Shown: positions 5,842-11,418 of the stretch, in pieces
Layout: the number at the start of each line of letters is the position of its first letter
How positions within the stretch are numbered: position 1 is the stretch's first letter
Assembly (NCBI GenBank): GCA_964226685.1
Contig: CAXQRU010000066.1
Span: forward strand, 1 to 11,418
DNA length: 11,418 nt
Source: CAXQRU01 sp964226685
GTDB taxonomy: Bacteria > Pseudomonadota > Gammaproteobacteria > Pseudomonadales > Cellvibrionaceae
Reading direction: 5' to 3'
Notes under the pieces: generated by a model
What the model was told of the DNA's origin: nothing
The model's database searches: none
The model's input: only the letters and a program-made list of their open reading frames with translations
Made by a program: the position numbers and the translations under genes

Positions 5842-8505
5842 ATGACAAAATCATTAGTAATAGTAGAATCACCTGCCAAAGCAAAGACAATTAATAAATA
5901 CCTGGGCAAAGAGTTCATTGTGAAGTCCAGTGTGGGTCATATTCGGGATCTGCCTACCAGTGGTTCAGTAAAAAAAACAGACCCTAAAGAGCGGGCAAAA
6001 CAAGCGGCGTTAACTCGCAAAATGTCGCCTGAGGAGAAAGCGGAATATAAAGCCGAAAAAGCGAAATCGCAGCTTGTAAATCGTATGGGCATTGATCCAG
6101 ATAAAGGTTGGGAGGCGCATTACGAAATTTTACCTGGAAAAGAAAAAGTGGTTCAAGAGCTGAAAAAATTAGCTGAGAGCGCCGACACTATTTATCTCGC
6201 AACGGATCTTGACAGAGAAGGAGAGGCCATTGCTTGGCACTTGCGAGAAGCCATTGGAGGTGATCAACAGCGCTTCCAACGTGTAGTCTTTAATGAGATT
6301 ACTCAATCGGCTATTAAAAAAGCTTTCCAAAATCCCGGGCCATTACAACAAGATCGTGTAGATGCACAGCAGGCTAGGCGTTTTTTAGATAGAGTCGTGG
6401 GTTATATGTTGTCGCCTTTACTTTGGGAGAAGGTGGCAAGAGGGCTTTCAGCTGGGCGAGTGCAATCTGTTGCGGTCAGAGTTTTGGTTGATCGAGAGAG
6501 AGAAATTCGAGCCTTTGTTCCTGAAGAATATTGGAACCTCTTTGCTGATTTATCCGCCGACGATAGCGATATTCGTTTTGAGGTGAAAAAATTTCAAGGT
6601 GCGGCTTTCAAGCCTGTCAACCAAGCCCAAACCGAACAAGCCGTTGAGGCACTTAAAAAGGAAAATTTTTCCGTTTCCCAGCGGGAAGATAAGCCGACAC
6701 AGACAAAGCCGACGGCTCCTTTTATCACATCGACACTCCAACAAGCGGCCAGCACCCGTTTAGGTTTTAGCGTTAAGAAAACCATGATGATGGCTCAGCG
6801 CTTGTATGAGGCTGGTTACATTACCTATATGAGAACTGACTCTACTAACCTTAGTGAACAGGCAGTAGAGCAGTGTAGGCAATACATTGTTAAAGAGTAC
6901 GGTAACCGCTATTGCCCAGAAGAGCCTGTTCGATATTCAAGCAAGCAAGGTGCGCAAGAAGCTCACGAAGCCATACGTCCTTCAGATGTGAGCATTACAA
7001 TGAATCAGCTGAGCAATATGGAGAGAGATGCCGAGCGCTTGTATGCCCTGATTTGGCAGCAATTTGTCGCTTGTCAAATGACTCCCGCAGAGTTTACCAG
7101 CAGTTCAGTGGTCGTGAAGGCGGGTGATTATGAACTGAGAACACGTGGTCGAGTGATTCGTTTTGATGGCTTTTTGAAAGTCCAACCTCAAGTGGCTAAA
7201 AAAGATGAGGATGTGATTTTGCCAGATGTTGCCGTTGGCGATGTGCTGAATTTGAAAAAGCTCGATCCTAAGCAAAACTTTACTAAGCCTCCCGCTCGCT
7301 ACACTGAAGCCAGTCTCGTGAAAGAGTTAGAGAAAAAGGGCATCGGTAGACCGTCAACCTATGCTTCAATCATCTCAACGATACAAGATCGAGGTTATGC
7401 TCATATTATTAATCGTCGTTTTTATGCTGATAAAATGGGTGACATTGTCACTGATCGTTTGGTCGAAAACTTCTCAGACCTATTAGACTATGGCTTTACC
7501 GCCAAAATGGAAGAATCACTAGATGACGTTGCAGAAGGCAAAATAAAGTGGCTAGATGTTCTTGATGCGTTTTATGAAGACTTCTGTGAAAAGCTATCGG
7601 TGGCGCAACAACCAGAAAATGGTATGCGAGCCAATTCGCCCACCATGACCGATATCAAATGTTCCGTCTGTGATAGGGATATGCAAATTAGAACCGGAAG
7701 CACAGGCGTATTTTTAGGTTGCTCAGGTTACAACCTGCCACCAAAAGAACGCTGTAAACACACTATGAACCTTGTGTCCGGTGATGAAATTGCCACGGGT
7801 GATGATGAAGAAGCTGAAACTAACCAATTGCTAGCAAAACAACGTTGTCCAATTTGTAATGCGGCAATGGACAGTTATTTATTGGATGAGACAAGAAAGC
7901 TCCACATTTGTGGTAACAATCCTGATTGTGCTGGCTACTCCGTTGAAAAAGGCAATTTTAAAATAAAAGGCTATGATGGCCCTGTTTTGGAATGTGATAA
8001 GTGCGGAAGCGAAATGCAGCTCAAAACAGGACGCTTTGGTAAGTATTTTGGTTGTACCTCTGAGAGCTGTAAAAACACTCGTAAACTGCTTAGAAATGGA
8101 GAGGCCGCTCCACCCAAAATGGACCCGGTACCCATGCCAGAGCTGCAGTGTGAGAAAGTAGAGGATACTTACATTCTAAGAGATGGTGCTAGCGGTCTGT
8201 TTTTGGCGGCCAGTCAGTTTCCTAAAAACCGAGAAACCCGTGCGCCGTTGGTTGAAGAACTATTGCCCCACAAGGATGAGATCGACAAAAAGTACGCCTT
8301 CTTATTCTCAGCGCCCACTGAGGACCCAGATGGCAATAAAGCCATTGTTCGATTTAGTCGCAAGACTAAAGAGCAGTACGTGCAATCCGAGATTGACGGT
8401 AAGGCAACGGGTTGGAAGGCTTTTTACGAAGGCGGCCGCTGGGTCAGTGAAGGCGAGGTTAAATCGTCAAAACCTAAGAAAACCACCAAATCTAAGAAAA
8501 AATAA
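5842..8505 (+). CDS. topA: DNA topoisomerase I (type IA)
   Basis: TopA relaxes negatively supercoiled DNA by single-strand passage and balances gyrase. The product is 887 aa from the ATG at 5842 (E. coli 865). This start gives MTKSLVIVESPAKAKTI, matching the family N-terminus exactly. The frame extends to a GTG at 5773, but those 23 residues have no family counterpart and overlap the leader hairpin. The TOPRIM domain carries Glu9 and the metal-binding pair in DLDREGE (Asp122, Asp124). The catalytic tyrosine is Tyr329 in ITYMRTDSTNLS, with Arg331 beside it. GIGRPSTYASIISTIQDRGY is intact (about 500-519). Three four-cysteine zinc motifs follow (Cys607/610/627/638, 669/672/690/696, 718/721/738/743), then ribbon-like repeats without the Cys set. 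A lysine-rich tail (KPKKTTKSKKK) ends the protein. Relative to E. coli, the loop after PTSGS is a different Lys/Ala/Glu-rich insert. AAGG is 14 nt upstream of the ATG, so the ribosome binding site is weak. Confidence 0.97.
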   Translation: MTKSLVIVESPAKAKTINKYLGKEFIVKSSVGHIRDLPTSGSVKKTDPKERAKQAALTRKMSPEEKAEYKAEKAKSQLVNRMGIDPDKGWEAHYEILPGKEKVVQELKKLAESADTIYLATDLDREGEAIAWHLREAIGGDQQRFQRVVFNEITQSAIKKAFQNPGPLQQDRVDAQQARRFLDRVVGYMLSPLLWEKVARGLSAGRVQSVAVRVLVDREREIRAFVPEEYWNLFADLSADDSDIRFEVKKFQGAAFKPVNQAQTEQAVEALKKENFSVSQREDKPTQTKPTAPFITSTLQQAASTRLGFSVKKTMMMAQRLYEAGYITYMRTDSTNLSEQAVEQCRQYIVKEYGNRYCPEEPVRYSSKQGAQEAHEAIRPSDVSITMNQLSNMERDAERLYALIWQQFVACQMTPAEFTSSSVVVKAGDYELRTRGRVIRFDGFLKVQPQVAKKDEDVILPDVAVGDVLNLKKLDPKQNFTKPPARYTEASLVKELEKKGIGRPSTYASIISTIQDRGYAHIINRRFYADKMGDIVTDRLVENFSDLLDYGFTAKMEESLDDVAEGKIKWLDVLDAFYEDFCEKLSVAQQPENGMRANSPTMTDIKCSVCDRDMQIRTGSTGVFLGCSGYNLPPKERCKHTMNLVSGDEIATGDDEEAETNQLLAKQRCPICNAAMDSYLLDETRKLHICGNNPDCAGYSVEKGNFKIKGYDGPVLECDKCGSEMQLKTGRFGKYFGCTSESCKNTRKLLRNGEAAPPKMDPVPMPELQCEKVEDTYILRDGASGLFLAASQFPKNRETRAPLVEELLPHKDEIDKKYAFLFSAPTEDPDGNKAIVRFSRKTKEQYVQSEIDGKATGWKAFYEGGRWVSEGEVKSSKPKKTTKSKKK

Positions 8506-8507
8506 GT

Positions 8508-8536
8508 TCTACAGCAGCTGGTTCGGCTGTTGTAGA
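8508..8536 (+). terminator. topA: Stem-loop after topA, possible terminator
   Basis: TCTACAGCAGC (8508-8518) pairs with GCTGTTGTAGA (8526-8536): 11 bp including one G·U, with a 7-nt loop. It starts 2 nt after the topA stop. No run of T follows on the plus strand (CAAACTCC), so it is not a canonical intrinsic terminator. It could be a weak terminator or a 3'-end protecting structure. It separates topA from the ars promoter. Confidence 0.5.
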
Positions 8537-8557
8537 CAAACTCCTTGTGTGTGAGGA

Positions 8558-8587
8558 TTGACTTTTAGTTATGAATATTATTATATT
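8558..8587 (+). promoter_or_regulatory. Predicted sigma70 promoter of the ars operon
   Basis: TTGACT (8558-8563; 5 of 6) is followed 18 bp later by TATATT (8582-8587; 5 of 6). An overlapping TATTAT at 8579-8584 with 15-bp spacing is an alternative. Transcription would start near 8595, leaving a leader of only about 20 nt before arsR. The -10 region overlaps the ArsR operator candidates, as expected for an autorepressed operon. Confidence 0.6.
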
Positions 8588-8603
8588 CGCATATTCGAAT
8601 ATG
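8573..8603. promoter_or_regulatory. Probable ArsR operator: two dyads, four ATATTC/GAATAT half-sites
   Basis: The hexamer GAATAT or its complement ATATTC occurs four times in 30 bp: GAATAT 8573-8578, ATATTC 8583-8588, ATATTC 8591-8596 and GAATAT 8597-8602. The last two sit inside a perfect 14-bp palindrome, CATATTCGAATATG (8590-8603). The first two form a second dyad with a 4-bp spacer. Together they cover the predicted -10 and start site directly upstream of arsR. ArsR-family repressors bind AT-rich dyads at their own promoters and leave when As(III) binds. The assignment rests on position and symmetry. Confidence 0.6.
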
Positions 8604-8613
8604 GTAATTTAAA

Positions 8614-8949
8614 ATGATTAATCCGACCCAATTTTTCAAATGCCTATCTGATGAAACTCGACTACAGGCCGTGCTGATGATTCATCACGAAAGAGAACTG
8701 TGTGTTTGTGAGCTGGTAGAGGCGCTACAAGTGAGTCAGCCAAAAATATCCAGGCATCTTGCTCAATTACGAAACTGCGGTGTGCTCGATGATGATCGTC
8801 GAGGGCAATGGGTCTTTTACTCCATATCCAAAAAGCTTCCAAGTTGGGCGCTTAATATTTTGGATGAGGCCAGTTTGGGTAGCCAACAGTCTTTAAACCC
8901 TCTAAAAATTAACTTACAGGCAATGAAAAATCGCCCCGAGTGTTGTTAA
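8614..8949 (+). CDS. arsR: ArsR/SmtB-family arsenite-responsive repressor
   Basis: This 111-aa winged-helix repressor starts at an ATG with a poor ribosome binding site. It should bind the operator just upstream and release it when As(III) or Sb(III) binds. The N-terminus FFKCLSDETRLQ, the As(III) motif ELCVCELVEAL (Cys30 and Cys32) and the recognition helix SQPKISRHLAQLR are standard. The wing (DDDRRGQWVFYSI) follows. The third cysteine of the plasmid R773 type (CVCxxC, Cys37 there) is Val35 here; in R773 the first two are, to my knowledge, the essential pair. The protein ends in Cys110-Cys111, and the codons for these lie just before a TAATG junction with arsC. Cys10 is a further cysteine. 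It is the first gene of arsR–arsC–acr3–arsH and is probably autorepressed. Confidence 0.92.
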   Translation: MINPTQFFKCLSDETRLQAVLMIHHERELCVCELVEALQVSQPKISRHLAQLRNCGVLDDDRRGQWVFYSISKKLPSWALNILDEASLGSQQSLNPLKINLQAMKNRPECC

Positions 8950-9419
8950 TGAAAATACTATACATTTGTACCCATAATCGCTGCAGAAGCATTTTGAGTG
9001 AAGCCATTACCAATCATATGTCTGAAGATAAATTTCAAGCATTTAGTGCAGGTAGTCAGCCTGCAGGGGAGGTACACCCCTTATCGATACAATATCTAAA
9101 AGAGAAGGGGATTTCTGTCGAACATTTACAAAGCCAATCTTGGGATGACTTTGAAGAGTTAAATCCAGACATTGTGATTACCGTGTGCGATAGTGCAGCG
9201 GCCGAAACGTGCCCAGTATGGTTAGGCGATACAATCAAGCTACATTGGAGCCTGCCCGATCCATCTAAGTTAACAGGGACAGACGAAGAGCTGCGCGACG
9301 CTTTTTTCGAAGTAATGGACACTATTGAGCAACGCGTTCAAAGATTACTGCAGTTAAATCTTGAGTCTTTGCCTCAAGCGCAGCGTCAAGAAGCGCTCAA
9401 CCGTTTGGTCGAGGAATAA
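8949..9419 (+). CDS. arsC: Arsenate reductase, low-molecular-weight phosphatase fold (thiol-linked)
   Basis: ArsC reduces arsenate to arsenite in the cytoplasm so that ACR3 can export it. It belongs to the low-molecular-weight tyrosine-phosphatase-like ArsC class, usually recycled by thioredoxin, and not to the glutaredoxin-dependent R773 class. The P-loop is CX5R, CTHNRCRS, with nucleophile Cys7 and Arg13. The relay cysteines are Cys80 and Cys88 in CDSAAAETCP. The acid/base Asp is probably Asp104 in SLPDPS. I chose the ATG at 8949 (156 aa), whose A is the last base of the arsR stop (TAATG). It gives the usual start MKILYICTHN. A GTG at 8940 would add three residues and is less likely. The one-base overlap and weak ribosome binding site suggest translational coupling to arsR. 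The length is normal for the family and the key residues are present. Confidence 0.93.
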   Translation: MKILYICTHNRCRSILSEAITNHMSEDKFQAFSAGSQPAGEVHPLSIQYLKEKGISVEHLQSQSWDDFEELNPDIVITVCDSAAAETCPVWLGDTIKLHWSLPDPSKLTGTDEELRDAFFEVMDTIEQRVQRLLQLNLESLPQAQRQEALNRLVEE

Positions 9420-9422
9420 GTC

Positions 9423-10445
9423 ATGGGCTTGTTCGAGCGTTTTCTCACAGTATGGGTGGGCCTCTGTATTGTCGTTGGGGTATTGCTGGGTAATGAAATA
9501 CCAGGTTTATTTCAATGGTTTGCTGCTTTAGAGTTTGCTCACGTTAATATCCCTATTGCCATATTCATCTGGATAATGATTTATCCAATGATGATTCAAG
9601 TTGACTTTAGTTCGATTAAAGACATCAGAAAAAAACCAAAAGGTTTGTTATTAACATTGGTCATCAATTGGTTAATCAAACCATTTACAATGGCGGCTCT
9701 GGGTTGGCTGTTTTTCAAAATTTTATTTGCCGACTTAGTCGAACCCAAAACGGCAAGCGAATACATTGCTGGAATGATTTTACTCGGTGTTGCACCGTGC
9801 ACGGCGATGGTGTTTGTGTGGAGCCAACTGACTAAAGGTGATCCAAACTATACCTTAGTTCAGGTCTCGGTCAATGATGTCATTATGATATTTGCCTTTG
9901 CACCCATCACTGCGTTTTTACTAGGTGTTAGCGATGTTAGTGTGCCCTGGGATACCCTTATTTTATCCGTGATATTATATGTGCTTATTCCACTCATAGC
10001 TGGAGTAATAACACGCAAACTACTAGACTCACAACAGGATCACTCACGTCTAGAACATTTTTTGCAAACATTAAAACCAATTTCAATTATCGGATTATTA
10101 GCAACGGTCGTTTTATTATTTGGTTTTCAGGCTAAAACGATCATCGCTAATCCATTGGCGATTGTGTTAATAGCCATACCCTTATTGATACAAACCTATG
10201 GGATATTTTTCCTGGCCTATGGCATGGCAAAATTCTTAAAACTGCCTCATAACATTGCTGCACCGGCATGTATGATCGGCACCTCTAACTTTTTTGAATT
10301 AGCCGTTGCGGTGGCGATTTCTTTGTTTGGCCTTAACTCTGGTGCCGCTCTAGCAACGGTAGTTGGCGTGCTGGTTGAAGTGCCTGTGATGCTCACTTTA
10401 GTGGCATTGGCCAATAAAACTCGTCACTGGTTTGGAGAAAGTTAA
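9423..10445 (+). CDS. acr3: Arsenite efflux permease, ACR3 family
   Basis: This inner-membrane carrier expels As(III), driven by the membrane potential/proton gradient. It belongs to the ACR3 (BART/BASS-like) family and is unrelated to E. coli ArsB, although it is often labelled arsB. At 340 aa it has about ten hydrophobic helices, the usual number. The family's essential cysteine is Cys126 in GVAPCTAMVFVWS, and the conserved glutamate near the end is Glu319 in GVLVEVPVML. Other family landmarks are WIMIYPMMIQVDF (50-62) and GTSNFFELAVAVAI (286-299). The ATG lies 3 nt after the arsC stop, with a good GAGGAA site (9411-9416) inside the end of arsC. It is the third gene of the operon. No sign of truncation or frameshift. 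Confidence 0.95.
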   Translation: MGLFERFLTVWVGLCIVVGVLLGNEIPGLFQWFAALEFAHVNIPIAIFIWIMIYPMMIQVDFSSIKDIRKKPKGLLLTLVINWLIKPFTMAALGWLFFKILFADLVEPKTASEYIAGMILLGVAPCTAMVFVWSQLTKGDPNYTLVQVSVNDVIMIFAFAPITAFLLGVSDVSVPWDTLILSVILYVLIPLIAGVITRKLLDSQQDHSRLEHFLQTLKPISIIGLLATVVLLFGFQAKTIIANPLAIVLIAIPLLIQTYGIFFLAYGMAKFLKLPHNIAAPACMIGTSNFFELAVAVAISLFGLNSGAALATVVGVLVEVPVMLTLVALANKTRHWFGES

Positions 10446-10446
10446 T

Positions 10447-11157
10447 ATGAGTGATCTTATTAATATTGATCAAGAATCATTGTTGCCGATCGAGCATCAA
10501 CAACTATTTAATCAAAACCAATCTCGACATAAACCCAGAATTTTATTGCTTTACGGGTCTTTAAGAGAGCGTTCATTTAGCCGTTTAGTTACAGAGGAAG
10601 CGGCTCGGTTATTAGAATATTTTGGAGCAGAAACACAAACGTTTAACCCTTCAGGTTTGCCACTGCCTGATGATTCTGATGAGCAGCACCCCAAAGTACT
10701 GGAGCTAAGGGATTTGGCACAATGGAGTGAAGGGATGATCTGGTGCAGCCCCGAAAGGCATGGGGCGATGACTGGTATTATGAAAGCTCAGATTGATTGG
10801 ATACCCTTGTCTCATCAAGGAGTAAGGCCGACACAAGGTAAGACGTTGGCGGTTATGCAGGTCTGCGGTGGCTCGCAATCCTTTAATGCAGTCAATCAAA
10901 TGCGCCTTCTTGGTCGGTGGATGAGAATGATTACCATCCCTAATCAGTCATCTGTTCCAAAGGCTTGGTTAGAATTTGATGAGAATAATAGAATGAAGCC
11001 TTCATCGTATTATGATCGTATCGTTGATGTTGTTGAAGAATTGATCAAGTTCACCCTATTAACACGTGATTGCAGTGATTATCTGGTTAACCGTTATTCT
11101 GAGCGCAAGGAATCAGCCGAAGAATTTAGACAGAGAATAGATCAGAGAGCCGAATAA
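10447..11157 (+). CDS. arsH: ArsH, NADPH-dependent FMN oxidoreductase (organoarsenical resistance)
   Basis: ArsH is a flavodoxin-like FMN enzyme. Characterised members oxidise trivalent methyl- and aryl-arsenicals to less toxic pentavalent forms with NADPH, and some also reduce quinones or chromate. The product is 236 aa. The FMN phosphate-binding loop is LLYGSLRERSFSRLV (about 35-49), and the ArsH signature WCSPERHGAMTGIMKAQIDWIPLS lies at about 99-122. CGGSQSFNAVNQMRLLGRWM follows. The N-terminal extension before the flavodoxin fold, and the C-terminal Arg/Glu-rich tail, are usual for ArsH as opposed to general FMN reductases. I chose the ATG at 10447. It has GGAGA 8 nt upstream inside the acr3 end; a TTG at 10432 would overlap acr3 and is unsupported. 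It lies 1 nt beyond the acr3 stop and is the last gene of the operon seen here. Confidence 0.95.
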   Translation: MSDLINIDQESLLPIEHQQLFNQNQSRHKPRILLLYGSLRERSFSRLVTEEAARLLEYFGAETQTFNPSGLPLPDDSDEQHPKVLELRDLAQWSEGMIWCSPERHGAMTGIMKAQIDWIPLSHQGVRPTQGKTLAVMQVCGGSQSFNAVNQMRLLGRWMRMITIPNQSSVPKAWLEFDENNRMKPSSYYDRIVDVVEELIKFTLLTRDCSDYLVNRYSERKESAEEFRQRIDQRAE

Positions 11158-11249
11158 ATTTTTGACATGAAATGTTCTTTAAAGAGATTTCGATCACGAA
11201 AGACACAATCTTCCTATGTTAAAGTTTACGCCAATAAGGATAAAAGTAT
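11158..11249. other. Spacer between arsH and the terminal repeat
   Basis: No gene is supported here. There are two weak dyads, ACAT/ATGT (11165-11175) and TTTCG/CGAAA with a 4-nt loop (11188-11201). Neither is followed by a T run, so I see no clear intrinsic terminator for the ars operon in this spacer. A TTGACA at 11162 has no matching -10 box. Confidence 0.5.
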
Positions 11250-11418
11250 TAGGGCCTGTTGACGTTTCATTATCACTCCTGTTGGAGTCTAAAAAAGCGC
11301 TAATCAAGGCGCGAGGAGAGAAGTTTAGTGATTCTAAATGAACGACGAGCAACACCGAGTAGCGCTTTTTTAGGCCCAACCCGAAGGGCCATGGCTATTT
11401 TTGCTGCTGACTGTGTTA
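11250..11418. repeat. Palindrome-rich non-coding segment, probable dispersed repeat, cut by window edge
   Basis: This stretch follows arsH and has no credible coding capacity. A perfect 14-bp inverted repeat, CTAAAAAAGCGCTA (11289-11302) and TAGCGCTTTTTTAG (11360-11373), encloses 57 nt. The stem extends outward through GTTGG (11281-11285) with CCAAC (11376-11380). Inside lies a small hairpin, TTTAG (11324-11328) with CTAAA (11334-11338). Downstream, GGCCC (11373-11377) can pair with GGGCC (11386-11390), and GCCATGGC (11388-11395) is a palindrome. The left edge near TTAGGGCCTGTTGACG (starting 11249) resembles, from memory, the end of short repeats found in many copies in marine gammaproteobacteria. 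I cannot verify copy number from one window. It could also serve as the 3' end of the ars transcript. Confidence 0.45.

Noticed and set aside
8183..8554. Open frame of 123 codons overlapping the topA 3' end and running into the spacer
   Set aside because: It is an alternative frame of topA with low-complexity basic composition, no ribosome binding site and no recognisable domain.
11162..11190. TTGACA as a promoter downstream of arsH
   Set aside because: No acceptable -10 hexamer lies 16-18 bp downstream, and no gene follows within the window.
11194..11379. Minus-strand open frame of 61 codons over the terminal repeat
   Set aside because: It lies across the inverted repeat, has no ribosome binding site I trust and no recognisable domain; it is most likely chance.
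1..11418. CRISPR array, tRNA/rRNA genes, transposase, integrase, toxin–antitoxin or anti-phage genes
   Set aside because: I looked on both strands and found no regularly spaced repeats, no tRNA-like clover-leaf sequence and no proteins of these families.

Overview
The window looks like the chromosome of a free-living, probably marine, gammaproteobacterium related to the Pseudomonadales/Oceanospirillales. The main clue is the housekeeping block slt – uup – two small membrane-anchored unknowns – topA. From memory this matches the neighbourhood PA3020–PA3011 of Pseudomonas aeruginosa. The proteins also closely resemble gammaproteobacterial families, and the base composition is moderately AT-rich. 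The genus cannot be fixed from the sequence alone.

Layout. Positions 1-380 hold the 3' end of a CheV-type chemotaxis gene. It meets the minus-strand slt gene (soluble lytic transglycosylase, 377-2308) tail to tail, and both stop codons share one TTAA. A divergent spacer of about 190 bp contains a marked 23-bp dyad and leads to uup (ABC-F ATPase, 2499-4367). One base later comes a small membrane-anchored protein of unknown function (4369-4848). Its 3' end overlaps by 41 bp a convergent, minus-strand, membrane-anchored helical protein (4808-5614). A divergent spacer with a good sigma70-type promoter and a 5' leader hairpin precedes topA (5842-8505). A strong stem-loop follows the topA stop.

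The last third is a compact arsenic-resistance operon, arsR–arsC–acr3–arsH (8614-11157). Its promoter carries four copies of an ATATTC/GAATAT half-site. The genes are joined by a one-base stop/start overlap (arsR/arsC) and by short gaps with good ribosome binding sites (acr3, arsH). Together they cover sensing and derepression (ArsR), reduction of arsenate to arsenite (thiol-linked ArsC), arsenite extrusion (ACR3) and oxidation of trivalent organoarsenicals (ArsH). Past arsH there is no further complete gene. From about 11250 to the window edge lies a palindrome-rich non-coding segment that looks like one end of a dispersed non-coding repeat.

Most of the window is conventional. I found no evidence for a new defence system, CRISPR array, tRNA/rRNA, prophage or transposase. 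The items most worth following up are the terminal repeat, the ars operator architecture, the slt/uup dyad, the topA leader hairpin, and the two unnamed membrane proteins whose genes overlap tail to tail.
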